Of a stretch of 64,000 nucleotides of DNA, positions 47,132-55,529 are shown piece after piece. The DNA lies in assembly GCF_001435845.1 (NCBI RefSeq), contig NZ_CM003596.1, positions 1,993,037 to 2,057,036 of the forward strand, given 5' to 3'. The translations under genes were made by a program, and so were the position numbers. The first letter of the stretch is position 1. Every line of letters starts with the position of its first letter. This DNA comes from Psychrobacter sp. P11G3 (GTDB lineage Bacteria > Pseudomonadota > Gammaproteobacteria > Pseudomonadales > Moraxellaceae). The notes below the pieces were generated by a model, which was not told the DNA's origin, did not search any database, and saw only the letters and a list, made by a program, of their open reading frames with translations.

Positions 47132-47785
47132 ATGGAACAGGCAAAAAAACCCTTACAAATAGACATCGTGTCAGACGTTGTATGCCCTTGGTGCGCTATC
47201 GGCTATAGCCAATTGGCCGAGGCACTAAAACAAACCAACACGCCGCACGAAATTCACTGGCACCCATTTGAATTAAATCCTAATACGCCGCACGAAGGAC
47301 GAAACTATCGTGAGCATATTATGGAGAAGTACGGTACGACTGCTGAGGACATCAAAGAGAGCCGAGCTAGAATGACAGCAGTAGGTGCAGAAGCTGGATT
47401 TAACTTTCAGTTTACCGATGATTTCCGTACCTACAATACTTTTAATGCGCATCAGTTGCTGCATTGGGCTGATCAGCAAGGACGTATGCACGACCTAAAA
47501 CAAGCATTGTTCGTTGCGCATTTCGTTGATAATAAAAACGTGGCTGACAGTACCGTACTGGCAGATGTCGCAGCAGATATTGGACTAGATCGTAATGAAG
47601 CACTCGCTGTCATCGCAGATCAACGCTTTGCCAATGTGATACGTGAAGCCGTACAGCATTCAAAGCAGCAAGGTGTTCAAAGCGTACCATCGGTTATCTT
47701 TAATGGTCGTCATCTGGTGAGCGGCGCGCAAGGTGTAGAAAACTACAAAAACATCTTAAAGCAACTATCAGACATGCCAGAATAA
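47132..47785 (+). CDS. DsbA-family oxidoreductase, FrnE-like
   Basis: This 217-aa cytoplasmic thioredoxin-fold protein with an inserted helical domain belongs to the FrnE/2-hydroxychromene-2-carboxylate isomerase-like group. The redox motif CPWC is in VSDVVCPWCAIGYSQL and the cis-Pro loop in QGVQSVPSVIFNGRH. FrnE proteins act as disulfide oxidoreductases in oxidative stress. The frame is open from 47054, but that part has no homology, and the ATG at 47132 after GAGAGAT gives the usual length. Confidence 0.9.
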   Translation: MEQAKKPLQIDIVSDVVCPWCAIGYSQLAEALKQTNTPHEIHWHPFELNPNTPHEGRNYREHIMEKYGTTAEDIKESRARMTAVGAEAGFNFQFTDDFRTYNTFNAHQLLHWADQQGRMHDLKQALFVAHFVDNKNVADSTVLADVAADIGLDRNEALAVIADQRFANVIREAVQHSKQQGVQSVPSVIFNGRHLVSGAQGVENYKNILKQLSDMPE

Positions 47786-47855
47786 AAACAATAAACTGGA
47801 TCTGATTTACCAATTACCCCCTACTGAGCACAGTATATAAAAAGGTATCATCATT

Positions 47856-48743
47856 ATGTCAAACACTAATTATTACGAGCCACCCAGCGTCTGGACATGG
47901 GATGCAGAAAGCGGTGGTAAGTGGGCAAGCGTCAACCGCCCTATCGCTGGTCCAACGCATGAAGCAGAACTACCTCGAGGCAAGCACCCGTTGCAGATCT
48001 ACTCAATGGGCACCCCTAACGGCCAAAAAGTCACCATTATGGTCGAAGAGTTATTGGCATTAGGTGTAACAGAAGCTGAGTACGACGCGCACCTGATTCA
48101 AATTGGTGAAGGCGGACAGTTCTCATCAGGTTTCGTTGAGCTAAATCCAAACTCAAAAATTCCTGTGCTTTTGGATACAGAGACTGGTAGCCGTGTCTTT
48201 GAGAGTGGCGCTATTTTATTTTATCTTGCCGAGAAATTCGGAAAACTACTGCCTAAAGATGCAGCAGCACGCACTGAAGTCATGAATTGGCTCTTCTGGT
48301 TACAAGGCTCTGCCCCTTACTTGGGCGGCGGTTTTGGGCATTTTTACTTTTATGCACCAGAAAAATTTGAGTACCCTATCAATCGATTCACGATGGAAGT
48401 AAAACGCCAATTAGATGTACTAGAACGAGAGCTTGCAGAAAATCGCTATCTAGGTGGCGATGAGTATACGATTGCAGATATCGCCACTTGGCCTTGGTAT
48501 GGCAATCTAATACTAGGTGAAGCATACAATGCAGGAGAATTCCTACAAGTTGAGAGCTATCCAAATGTACGCCGCTGGGCAACTGAGATTTTAGAGCGTC
48601 CTGCTGTGCAACGTGGTCGCAAGGTAAACCGTACTTGGGGTGAACCTGCTGAGCAATTACACGAACGTCATGATGCCTCAGATTTCGAGCTAAAAACTCA
48701 AGATAAACTAGATGCTCAGACAACTGAAGAAGCGAAAAAATAG
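47856..48743 (+). CDS. yghU: Glutathione-dependent disulfide-bond oxidoreductase YghU
   Basis: This 295-aa GST-like protein aligns closely with E. coli YghU over its length: VWTWDAESGGKWASVNRPIAGPTHE in short matching blocks, GKHPLQIYSMGTPNGQKV, QFSSGFVELNPNSKIP, GFGHFYFYAPEK and HERHDASDFE. YghU binds two glutathiones per monomer and has disulfide reductase and organic hydroperoxidase activity. AAGG lies nine bases before the ATG. It is part of a same-strand run AhpD-FrnE-YghU-peroxiredoxin. Confidence 0.94.
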   Translation: MSNTNYYEPPSVWTWDAESGGKWASVNRPIAGPTHEAELPRGKHPLQIYSMGTPNGQKVTIMVEELLALGVTEAEYDAHLIQIGEGGQFSSGFVELNPNSKIPVLLDTETGSRVFESGAILFYLAEKFGKLLPKDAAARTEVMNWLFWLQGSAPYLGGGFGHFYFYAPEKFEYPINRFTMEVKRQLDVLERELAENRYLGGDEYTIADIATWPWYGNLILGEAYNAGEFLQVESYPNVRRWATEILERPAVQRGRKVNRTWGEPAEQLHERHDASDFELKTQDKLDAQTTEEAKK

Positions 48744-48926
48744 ACGCTTTGTCTATGACTTACTAGCTTACTTAAGTAGTCTTATTGAGCAATTTTAAAG
48801 GTGATGTTAACTTTTCCTGTTACTACTTGGGACTACTGTAAACATCCCATACTTTTGCACTTAAGACTGCTAATGTAAGGCTGTTAAATACCAACCATAA
48901 AAATACTATTAAAAAGGATAAGAACT

Positions 48927-49469
48927 ATGTCAACAGATTATGCTCAAAAAATTCAAGCCGGTACTACGTTTCCTAAAATGGAAGTACAAGTATTAAACAG
49001 TGAAATGACTTCGTTAGGCAAACCTGAAAACGGTCATGACTGGAAACTGGTTGTTGTATACCGTGGTAAACATTGCCCAATTTGCACAAAATACTTAAAT
49101 ACCTTAGAGACAGTAAAACAGTCTTTCTATGACGTCGGTGTCGATATCATCGCAGTATCTGCAGACAGCAAAGAGCAGTTAGAAGGTCATCTCGATCAAA
49201 TAGATGTCAGTTTCCCTATGGCTTATGGTCTGACTATCGAGCAGATGAACACGCTAGGTCTATATATCTCTGACCCACGTTCAGAAAAAGAAACCGATCA
49301 TCCTTTCGCTGAGCCTGCTGTATTCGTTATCAATGCTGAAGGAAAAGTACATATCGTTGATATCTCAAACGCACCGTTCTCTAGACCAGATCTTGAAGCC
49401 TTGGCAAACGGTTTGGCTTTTGTTAGAAACCCAGAAAACAACTACCCTATCCGTGGTATGCACGGCTAA
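48927..49469 (+). CDS. Peroxiredoxin-like (AhpC/TSA/redoxin) protein
   Basis: This 180-aa thioredoxin-fold protein has VVVYRGKHCPICTKYLNTLE. The Cys equivalent to the peroxidatic residue is followed by Pro-Ile-Cys, giving a CxxC motif instead of the usual PxxxTxxC of peroxiredoxins. The AVSADSKEQLEGHLDQI and FVINAEGKVHIVDISNAPF blocks fit redoxin-family folds. A thiol peroxidase or reductase role is inferred. AAGGAT precedes the ATG. Transcription is closed by the terminator at 49543-49580. Confidence 0.83.
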   Translation: MSTDYAQKIQAGTTFPKMEVQVLNSEMTSLGKPENGHDWKLVVVYRGKHCPICTKYLNTLETVKQSFYDVGVDIIAVSADSKEQLEGHLDQIDVSFPMAYGLTIEQMNTLGLYISDPRSEKETDHPFAEPAVFVINAEGKVHIVDISNAPFSRPDLEALANGLAFVRNPENNYPIRGMHG

Positions 49470-49542
49470 TTGATATAGTAAATATAGAGTGTTGATTCAC
49501 TCGATTATTTAGCTGATCGATATCTAACGGGTTAAATTATAG

Positions 49543-49580
49543 AGGGCGTATCGAGATAATTCTTGATACACCCTTTTTTT
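49543..49580 (+). terminator. Terminator closing the second stress block
   Basis: AGGGCGTATCGAG pairs imperfectly with CTTGATACACCCT, followed by seven T. Confidence 0.88.
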
Positions 49581-49862
49581 GTTTATTGATAACTTAATTG
49601 CTATCAAACGCAGTCGCTTCATATCTAACTTCATTAGTATTTGCTCAGTACTAATGTGTGAGTAGCACTGTGAATCTATAAAAAGAGGTTATAGACGAAA
49701 CTCATAGACTAGCCAGCATATAAGGGCTATATTTGAGCTCGAAATATCATCATAGACACTTACCCTTTTAATTAATCTGTATTTCATTTTTTATCGGTTA
49801 GTTTTTATAAATAAAACAGACTGTGTTTATGGTCTGGTTCGTATTTCGCTTTGGCAAAATCT

Positions 49863-49871
49863 TGATATAAT
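49863..49871 (+). promoter_or_regulatory. Probable extended -10 promoter for the acyltransferase gene
   Basis: TGATATAAT is an exact extended -10 (TGnTATAAT), 130 bp before the acyltransferase start. No good -35 is visible. The 49470-50000 gap also has an inverted pair CATTAGTA/TACTAATG at 49632-49656 but no gene. Confidence 0.5.
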
Positions 49872-50000
49872 TGTACGTTCTAATTCACCAATGCTGTTTA
49901 TTATTTGTTGTTAACACTCGTACACTGAGATTGATTTCTGCTAAAATCATGCAGCAACATTATCAATATCTCATCATAGGCATGAGTAAAAGGATTCGAT

Positions 50001-51023
50001 ATGCGATTGAAATCAATCGTTCAAAAACTACATGAACGCGCTCCAAAACTGGGCAAAGCTGCCTCACTGACGACGGCAACCAGCGTTATTACTTTTAATA
50101 GTATGTTAGCTGGGCTACCTGTATGGGTAATGGGTGCTACCAAGGCTATCACCGGTGCTGCCATCGCTGACAAAGCCGTTATCGATGTGACGAACTATTG
50201 GATCAATAGTAACAATGCATTGATCGATAACGTATTACCGCGCAAAGACTGGCGCATTAACTTACCTGATGATGTGCATACCAACGGTAAGTATCTACTG
50301 GTGAGCAATCATCAGTCATGGGTTGATACCAGTATCGTGCAATATATCAGCGAAAAACGTTTGCCATTAACGCGTTTTTTTACCAAGTTTGAGCTCATAT
50401 ACATCCCCGTCATTGGTCAGGCTTTCTACTTTCTCGACTTTCCTATGATGCGTCGACATTCCAAAGAAGCCATCGCTAAAAACCCTGCTCTAAAGGGTAA
50501 GGATATCGAAGAAGCGAAACGAGCGTGTGCATTGCTCAAGGACAAGCCTTTTACACTATTGAACTATCTAGAAGGGACTCGCTTTACCCCTAGCAAACAT
50601 GATAAACAAGAATCCCCTTATACGCATTTACTGAAGCCACGCGCTGGCGGGTTATCACTGGCTATGAGTGCATTAGGGGAAGAGATTGATGGAATTTTGG
50701 ACATGACGATCGTCTACCCTGACGGTGTACCCACTTATAGCGATCTATGGAAAGGTAATATCAAACGTTTAGGCGTCGATGTACGACATATTGAGATACC
50801 TGAAGATCTGTTTACGGCAATCAAAAACGGTGGCTATGAAACAGATGAGGCTATAAAAGCACAGATGTTTGAATGGGTAGAGCAAATATGGCATCAAAAG
50901 GATCAGCTAATCACAGAAATGTTGGCTGACTTTGAGAACAGTGAATTTGAGAGCAATGATTTTGAGAGCAATGACTCTGGAAATAAAGCATCTGAAATTA
51001 AAGATAATATTGAACAGGCTTAG
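50001..51023 (+). CDS. LPLAT-family acyltransferase (YihG-like, PlsC superfamily)
   Basis: This is a 340-aa inner-membrane acyltransferase. One N-terminal hydrophobic region (about residues 25-55) precedes the acyltransferase motifs: NHQSWVDTS (HX4D), the KFELIYIPVIGQAFYFLDFPMMRR block, and YLEGTRFTPSKH (EGTR). YihG and relatives acylate lysophospholipids at sn-2 and influence membrane composition and, in E. coli, motility. The last 25 residues are an acidic repetitive tail (NSEFESNDFESNDSG). AAGGA precedes the ATG. Confidence 0.9.
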   Translation: MRLKSIVQKLHERAPKLGKAASLTTATSVITFNSMLAGLPVWVMGATKAITGAAIADKAVIDVTNYWINSNNALIDNVLPRKDWRINLPDDVHTNGKYLLVSNHQSWVDTSIVQYISEKRLPLTRFFTKFELIYIPVIGQAFYFLDFPMMRRHSKEAIAKNPALKGKDIEEAKRACALLKDKPFTLLNYLEGTRFTPSKHDKQESPYTHLLKPRAGGLSLAMSALGEEIDGILDMTIVYPDGVPTYSDLWKGNIKRLGVDVRHIEIPEDLFTAIKNGGYETDEAIKAQMFEWVEQIWHQKDQLITEMLADFENSEFESNDFESNDSGNKASEIKDNIEQA

Positions 51024-51110
51024 CCTATTCTCTCTACCAACAATCCTAATTATTTGATAACCTCAAGGTGTGTTGCACGTGTACTAATATGATGAAGGTA
51101 AAGCCATATA

Positions 51111-51845
51111 ATGATGAAGTTCCGCGAAAAATGGTTTTGGGCGTTGTGCCTTGCAGTATTAGTACATGTTGGGGTTTTCTTTGTTTTCTATCTCAATACT
51201 CATCAGACGGATTCAGTAGAAGTAGCTGATAGCCAAACGAACACGACTAAACCTGCTGCTATCAACAATGTAGATCTACCTGAAAAGATCTATACCACTA
51301 CTGTCACCAGCACTAAGACATCTAATGACACTAACAACAATGTAGAAGACACGGTCAATAAAAAATCTGAGATTGGTAATGAGCCTGAAACATCTCAGCT
51401 AATAAGTAGTGATGAGCAAACAGCTAGCGTGGAAAGCAGAAAAGCACCCTCTTCTCCAGCGACCAACAACGTCAATGATAAACCCAAAAAACCAGCTTCT
51501 ACATCGATAGAATCATCTCAAGCAAACAAAACTCCACCGCAAAATGAAAAAATTCCAAATGTCCAAACAGATAGCAATACCCAATCTATAGTTGCGAGTA
51601 CTGACGATAAATTAGAAGATATTAAAAACAATGCAAGCTTATTGGATATAGATGTTCCTGCTCAAAAAAGTAACGTCAAAATAGATAAAGACTATCTTTC
51701 AGCAAAATCTGAAGTGGAAGCGATAAACGATCAATTGAGTTCGGCTATCAACGAAGTTAAAAAGCGTAATCAGCAGAAAATTGACGAGCAACAACAGTTA
51801 AGAAATGAGGCGAATAGCCAAAGACTTCCTGAAAGTTCCAATTAA
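51111..51845 (+). CDS. Membrane-anchored hypothetical protein with a long polar tail
   Basis: I do not recognise a family. Residues 8-28 (WFWALCLAVLVHVGVFFVFYL) form one membrane anchor with a positive N-terminus. The other 210 residues are low-complexity (Ser, Thr, Asn, Lys, Gln, Pro), with a possible short coiled coil at the end (about 200-240, SEVEAINDQLSSAINEVKKR). The shape recalls TonB/TolA-type or SPOR-like envelope spacers, without the C-terminal domain. It follows the acyltransferase by 87 bp on the same strand. Confidence 0.6.
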   Translation: MMKFREKWFWALCLAVLVHVGVFFVFYLNTHQTDSVEVADSQTNTTKPAAINNVDLPEKIYTTTVTSTKTSNDTNNNVEDTVNKKSEIGNEPETSQLISSDEQTASVESRKAPSSPATNNVNDKPKKPASTSIESSQANKTPPQNEKIPNVQTDSNTQSIVASTDDKLEDIKNNASLLDIDVPAQKSNVKIDKDYLSAKSEVEAINDQLSSAINEVKKRNQQKIDEQQQLRNEANSQRLPESSN

Positions 51846-51895
51846 GACTATAAGAGTTATAAGCAGTAGCACAATTAGACCGAATACCTCTATAT

Positions 51896-51926
51896 AAAAA
51901 ACCCAGCGATTAACTGGGGTTTTTAT
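51896..51926. terminator. Bidirectional terminator
   Basis: AAAAACCCAG pairs with CTGGGGTTTTT around a 7-nt loop, between the converging hypothetical gene and the secretion operon. Confidence 0.88.
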
Positions 51927-51958
51927 TATCTTATCAATAAATACTCAATATTAAACTG

Positions 51959-53128
51959 TTAGCGCTCACCCAAACCTTCTGATAAGGTTTTAGTAATTGG
52001 CTTAGTTAAATAAGACAATACCGTACGTTCCATCGCTTTAATATCAACAGAAGCTGTCATACCAGGTTTGATGACAATCTCATCACCGCGCCCCTTAAAC
52101 TCAGCACCATTAATTACAATTAATACACGGTAGTAAGGCTCTTCGCCTTTAGGTGTTTGCTCCATTAGCGTGTCTGGACTGATATAGTTAACTGTACCTT
52201 TCATGGCTCCAAAGATAGAGTAATCATAAGCATCGAGCTTAACCGTCGCTTCTTGACCTTCTTTGACATAAGCAATATCAGCGGGACTGACCTTGGCATC
52301 TATAACCAAGTCACTACTGGTCGGTAGAATCTGCATGATAACTTCACCGGGCTTGACGACACCGCCAATAGTGGTCACATTGATGTTTTTAATTTTACCT
52401 TCTGTAGGCGCCATCAAGCGCTTCTCTTCAAGTACTTGTGCTCGATCTCGCAATTGCTCAAGCTCTGTATCTAGCTCTTCTTGAGCCTTGGTCATTTCAG
52501 CCTGTGCTTCTTCAAAATACTTATTGCGCTTGTTATTAATCTGCGCTTCGATATCAGCAACTTGACGACTGAGCTTGATGACATCAGCTTGGCTCACATC
52601 GCCATATTTTAATAAAGGCTCATTCATGCGCAATTCTTGACGCGCCAGCACCAGCATTTTTTCAAGGGAAGAGACTTCTTCATTGATAGCTTGACGACGT
52701 CTATTGTATAGCGCCCTTTGGTTTTGCACGTACTCAGGATAGTCCTGTACCCCTTTAGGAAATACCAACGGTTTTTCAAAAATCTCAGCATTTAGTCTTG
52801 CTAGCTTAGCAGTTAGCGCGGCTGTTTTAGAAGCAGAATTATCAACAGCCGCTTTAGCACGCTCTTCCTCCAACACTACCAATAACTGACCTGCCTTAAC
52901 TTCTTCACCTTCTGTGACAGCCAGCTGAGTCAATACGCCGCCTTCTGACGCTTGGATTTCTTGCGTTCGAGCACTGGCGATTACCGTTGCTTGCGCACGG
53001 GTCACTTGGTCAATCTTGGCAAATGAGGCCCAGACAATTAAAGTGACGATCCCGATTAATGCTATCCAAATACTCAATCTTGAACGGTTAACTTGGGGTT
53101 TAGTGGGTGTGTACTTATACTCTGACAT
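51959..53128 (-). CDS. Type I secretion membrane fusion protein, HlyD family (LapC-like)
   Basis: This is a 389-aa periplasmic adaptor. One membrane segment (about 19-37, LSIWIALIGIVTLIVWASF) is followed by a lipoyl half (EIQASEGGVLTQLAVTEGEEVKAGQ), a coiled coil (about 95-245), the second lipoyl half (RLMAPTEGKIKNINVTTIGGVVKPGE) and a beta-barrel ending with KPGMTASVDI. It links the inner-membrane ABC exporter to TolC. It starts 2 bp after the exporter gene's stop, so the two are translated together. It is dedicated to export of the giant adhesin encoded upstream. Confidence 0.92.
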   Translation of the reverse strand: MSEYKYTPTKPQVNRSRLSIWIALIGIVTLIVWASFAKIDQVTRAQATVIASARTQEIQASEGGVLTQLAVTEGEEVKAGQLLVVLEEERAKAAVDNSASKTAALTAKLARLNAEIFEKPLVFPKGVQDYPEYVQNQRALYNRRRQAINEEVSSLEKMLVLARQELRMNEPLLKYGDVSQADVIKLSRQVADIEAQINNKRNKYFEEAQAEMTKAQEELDTELEQLRDRAQVLEEKRLMAPTEGKIKNINVTTIGGVVKPGEVIMQILPTSSDLVIDAKVSPADIAYVKEGQEATVKLDAYDYSIFGAMKGTVNYISPDTLMEQTPKGEEPYYRVLIVINGAEFKGRGDEIVIKPGMTASVDIKAMERTVLSYLTKPITKTLSEGLGER

Positions 53129-53130
53129 GC

Positions 53131-55455
53131 CTACTTCCCTTGATCGTCTGTTAAATGTTTAGCATTGATAGGTTTTACGCTGATATTTCTGACTCTAGAG
53201 GTAGCAGGCTTATTTTCGTCGGCACCTTCTTTCGACGGTTGATTGGTTTTATCAACGATTCTATCTTTTTGCTGTACGGTGGTTTTATTTTTTGCTTGAT
53301 CGTTTTTTCTGAGCTCATCAAGTACAGCTTGTTTTGGACCATCAATAATAATACGCTGGTTATCCATAATGATCAGACGATCTACCAAGTCTAGCAATGC
53401 TGTCTTGTGGGTAGACACAATAAACGTTTGCCCTTGCGTCAACTCCTGACGTAGCACTTGTAGACAGCGCTGCTCTTGTCGGTTGTCCATAGAAGCCGTC
53501 GGCTCATCTAGCAAAAACACATCAGGTTTGGTCAATAATAAACGGGTAAATGCCACCAGTTGCTTTTGTCCACCCGATAGTCCTTTACCGCCTTCACTAA
53601 TCGGCAAATCCAAACCGCTTGAGTGACTCGATACCAAATTAATGAGCCCTGTCCTATTTAAAGTCTCTTGAAGGACATCGTCATTGGGCGCTGCCATACC
53701 GATTAATAAATTCTCTCGCAGGGTTCCTTGAAACAGTCGATGATCTTGTTGCAGATAACCCAAGCGCTCACTAAGTGTCTCACGACTGATTTGATGTATA
53801 TCCAGTCCGTCTAATAACACGCGTCCTTCCGTGGGTGCATACAGTCCTGCCAGCACTTTAAGCAAGGTAGATTTACCTGAACCAATAGGCCCAAGTATCG
53901 CGATACGCTCTCCTGGTTTAATCGACAGTTGCGGAACCGTAATGGCTGGTCGATCGTTGCCTTGGTAATTGAACGACAATCCATCGCACTGATACGCGCC
54001 TTTTATATGCGTAGGCGATAATGGATACGCAACGCCTTGGTTGTCTTGCTCCAGTGCAAACAGACTCTCAATATTCATTTTGGCGGCTTTGGCATGAGCA
54101 TACTGTACTAGTAGATTGGGTATTGCCATAACAGGCGCCAACACTCTACCACCAAGTATCGAGCAGGCAATCAGTCCGCCCATTGTCATGTCACCTTGCA
54201 TAACGACAAACGACCCGACTATCACGATACCAACGTAGCTTACTTGCTGTAGCATCTGCGTAAAATACGTTAAGTTGTCATTGGCGTGCTTCATATCCAA
54301 GTCGTTTTTGATGGTGACATCCATCACATCTAGCCAACGCGAGAGAAACTTCCAGCTGCCCGCCCCCGCCTTTATCGTCTCGACGCCTTCCACAGCTTCT
54401 ACTAACAGACCTGTCTTATAATAAGAGGCAGTCGCACCCTCTGAAGCAATAGCATCAATGCGTTTGCGTGCAATCAGTCCCATCGTAATTGCGATGACCG
54501 CCGCTATTACTGGTACAACAGCGACTAATGGCGAGCCAATAAAAGCTATTAAACTGATAAAAATAATGGTCATGGGCAAATCGACCAAACCAAAAAGCGT
54601 GCTCGCCGTAAAAAAGCTACGTACTTGCTCATAACCACGTAACTGTGCTGCCATAGAGCCAACTGACCCCGGCATTTGGTCGATACGTACTTTGAGTAGA
54701 CGTTGGAACACTTCTCGAGATAGGTACTGGTCTAGACCGACAACGACCTTATCCATGATTCTTGAGCGAGAAAACTTCATGAATGCTTCAAACATGATCA
54801 CTAAGAAGACGCCACTGGCTAAAATGATCAGCGTGTATTCACTACGCGTTGGTATGACACGGTCATAAACCTGCATAGAAAACAGAGAAACGGCTAATGC
54901 CAACATGTTGATCAGAAAAGTGGCGATAACGGCTTCAGCTAAAATGCCTTTATAATTACCCAAATCAGACTTTAACAGATCAGAAAATGAGGCCTTTCGC
55001 TGCTTAATATGATCTTCTTTTAGACGAATACGCATGACCAAAGTCAATTCTTCGGCACGCATATGTACCTGCTGGTTCGCTTGTCTAAAGTTCCAGCTTT
55101 TTTGCGGCGTTTGGCTATCAATCACGCCCCAACCTAAATCCGTTCGATACGCTAGTAAGGGTAAAAAAGCGGCATCAGGCTGCTCTAATATTTCTGGTGT
55201 ATCTGTTATGCCAATGCCTTGTAATACTGCAATGACACCGCCTAACTCATGAATGCTTTGACCTTGTCTGTCCGACTGCTCACTATGACGTTTGACGACA
55301 TCATGGAGCCGTATGTTATCTACTGGATAGCCTTGCTGTCCGAGTAAATGCTTAATCGCATCAGTCAACGTTTCGGTCAGATCAACCTGCTCTGAGTGTT
55401 GCAGCTCATGGTGGTCAACAGACTGAGACGGTGTCTTTTGTAATTGTGCACTCAT
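53131..55455 (-). CDS. Type I secretion ABC transporter (LapB-like) with inactive C39 domain
   Basis: This 774-aa exporter has a C39-peptidase-like N-terminal domain (about 25-150) without a catalytic Cys, so it is a substrate-binding rather than cleaving domain, as in RTX exporters. The membrane domain (about 175-460) begins KGILAEAVIATFLINMLALA and the ATPase domain (about 490-700) has GPIGSGKSTLLKVLAG, LSGGQKQLVAFTRLLL and VFLLDEPTASMD. The final 75 residues are a charged tail (QAKNKTTVQQKDR onward) not needed for the core fold. This is the class that exports LapA/Bap-type adhesins. It is co-transcribed with the HlyD gene. Confidence 0.93.
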   Translation of the reverse strand: MSAQLQKTPSQSVDHHELQHSEQVDLTETLTDAIKHLLGQQGYPVDNIRLHDVVKRHSEQSDRQGQSIHELGGVIAVLQGIGITDTPEILEQPDAAFLPLLAYRTDLGWGVIDSQTPQKSWNFRQANQQVHMRAEELTLVMRIRLKEDHIKQRKASFSDLLKSDLGNYKGILAEAVIATFLINMLALAVSLFSMQVYDRVIPTRSEYTLIILASGVFLVIMFEAFMKFSRSRIMDKVVVGLDQYLSREVFQRLLKVRIDQMPGSVGSMAAQLRGYEQVRSFFTASTLFGLVDLPMTIIFISLIAFIGSPLVAVVPVIAAVIAITMGLIARKRIDAIASEGATASYYKTGLLVEAVEGVETIKAGAGSWKFLSRWLDVMDVTIKNDLDMKHANDNLTYFTQMLQQVSYVGIVIVGSFVVMQGDMTMGGLIACSILGGRVLAPVMAIPNLLVQYAHAKAAKMNIESLFALEQDNQGVAYPLSPTHIKGAYQCDGLSFNYQGNDRPAITVPQLSIKPGERIAILGPIGSGKSTLLKVLAGLYAPTEGRVLLDGLDIHQISRETLSERLGYLQQDHRLFQGTLRENLLIGMAAPNDDVLQETLNRTGLINLVSSHSSGLDLPISEGGKGLSGGQKQLVAFTRLLLTKPDVFLLDEPTASMDNRQEQRCLQVLRQELTQGQTFIVSTHKTALLDLVDRLIIMDNQRIIIDGPKQAVLDELRKNDQAKNKTTVQQKDRIVDKTNQPSKEGADENKPATSRVRNISVKPINAKHLTDDQGK

Positions 55456-55529
55456 ATTGATCGCTTATTTAATATTTTAGATGGTTGCGTATGTAGGATA
55501 ATTTACGCCTGTTTATATGACTTTTTGAT

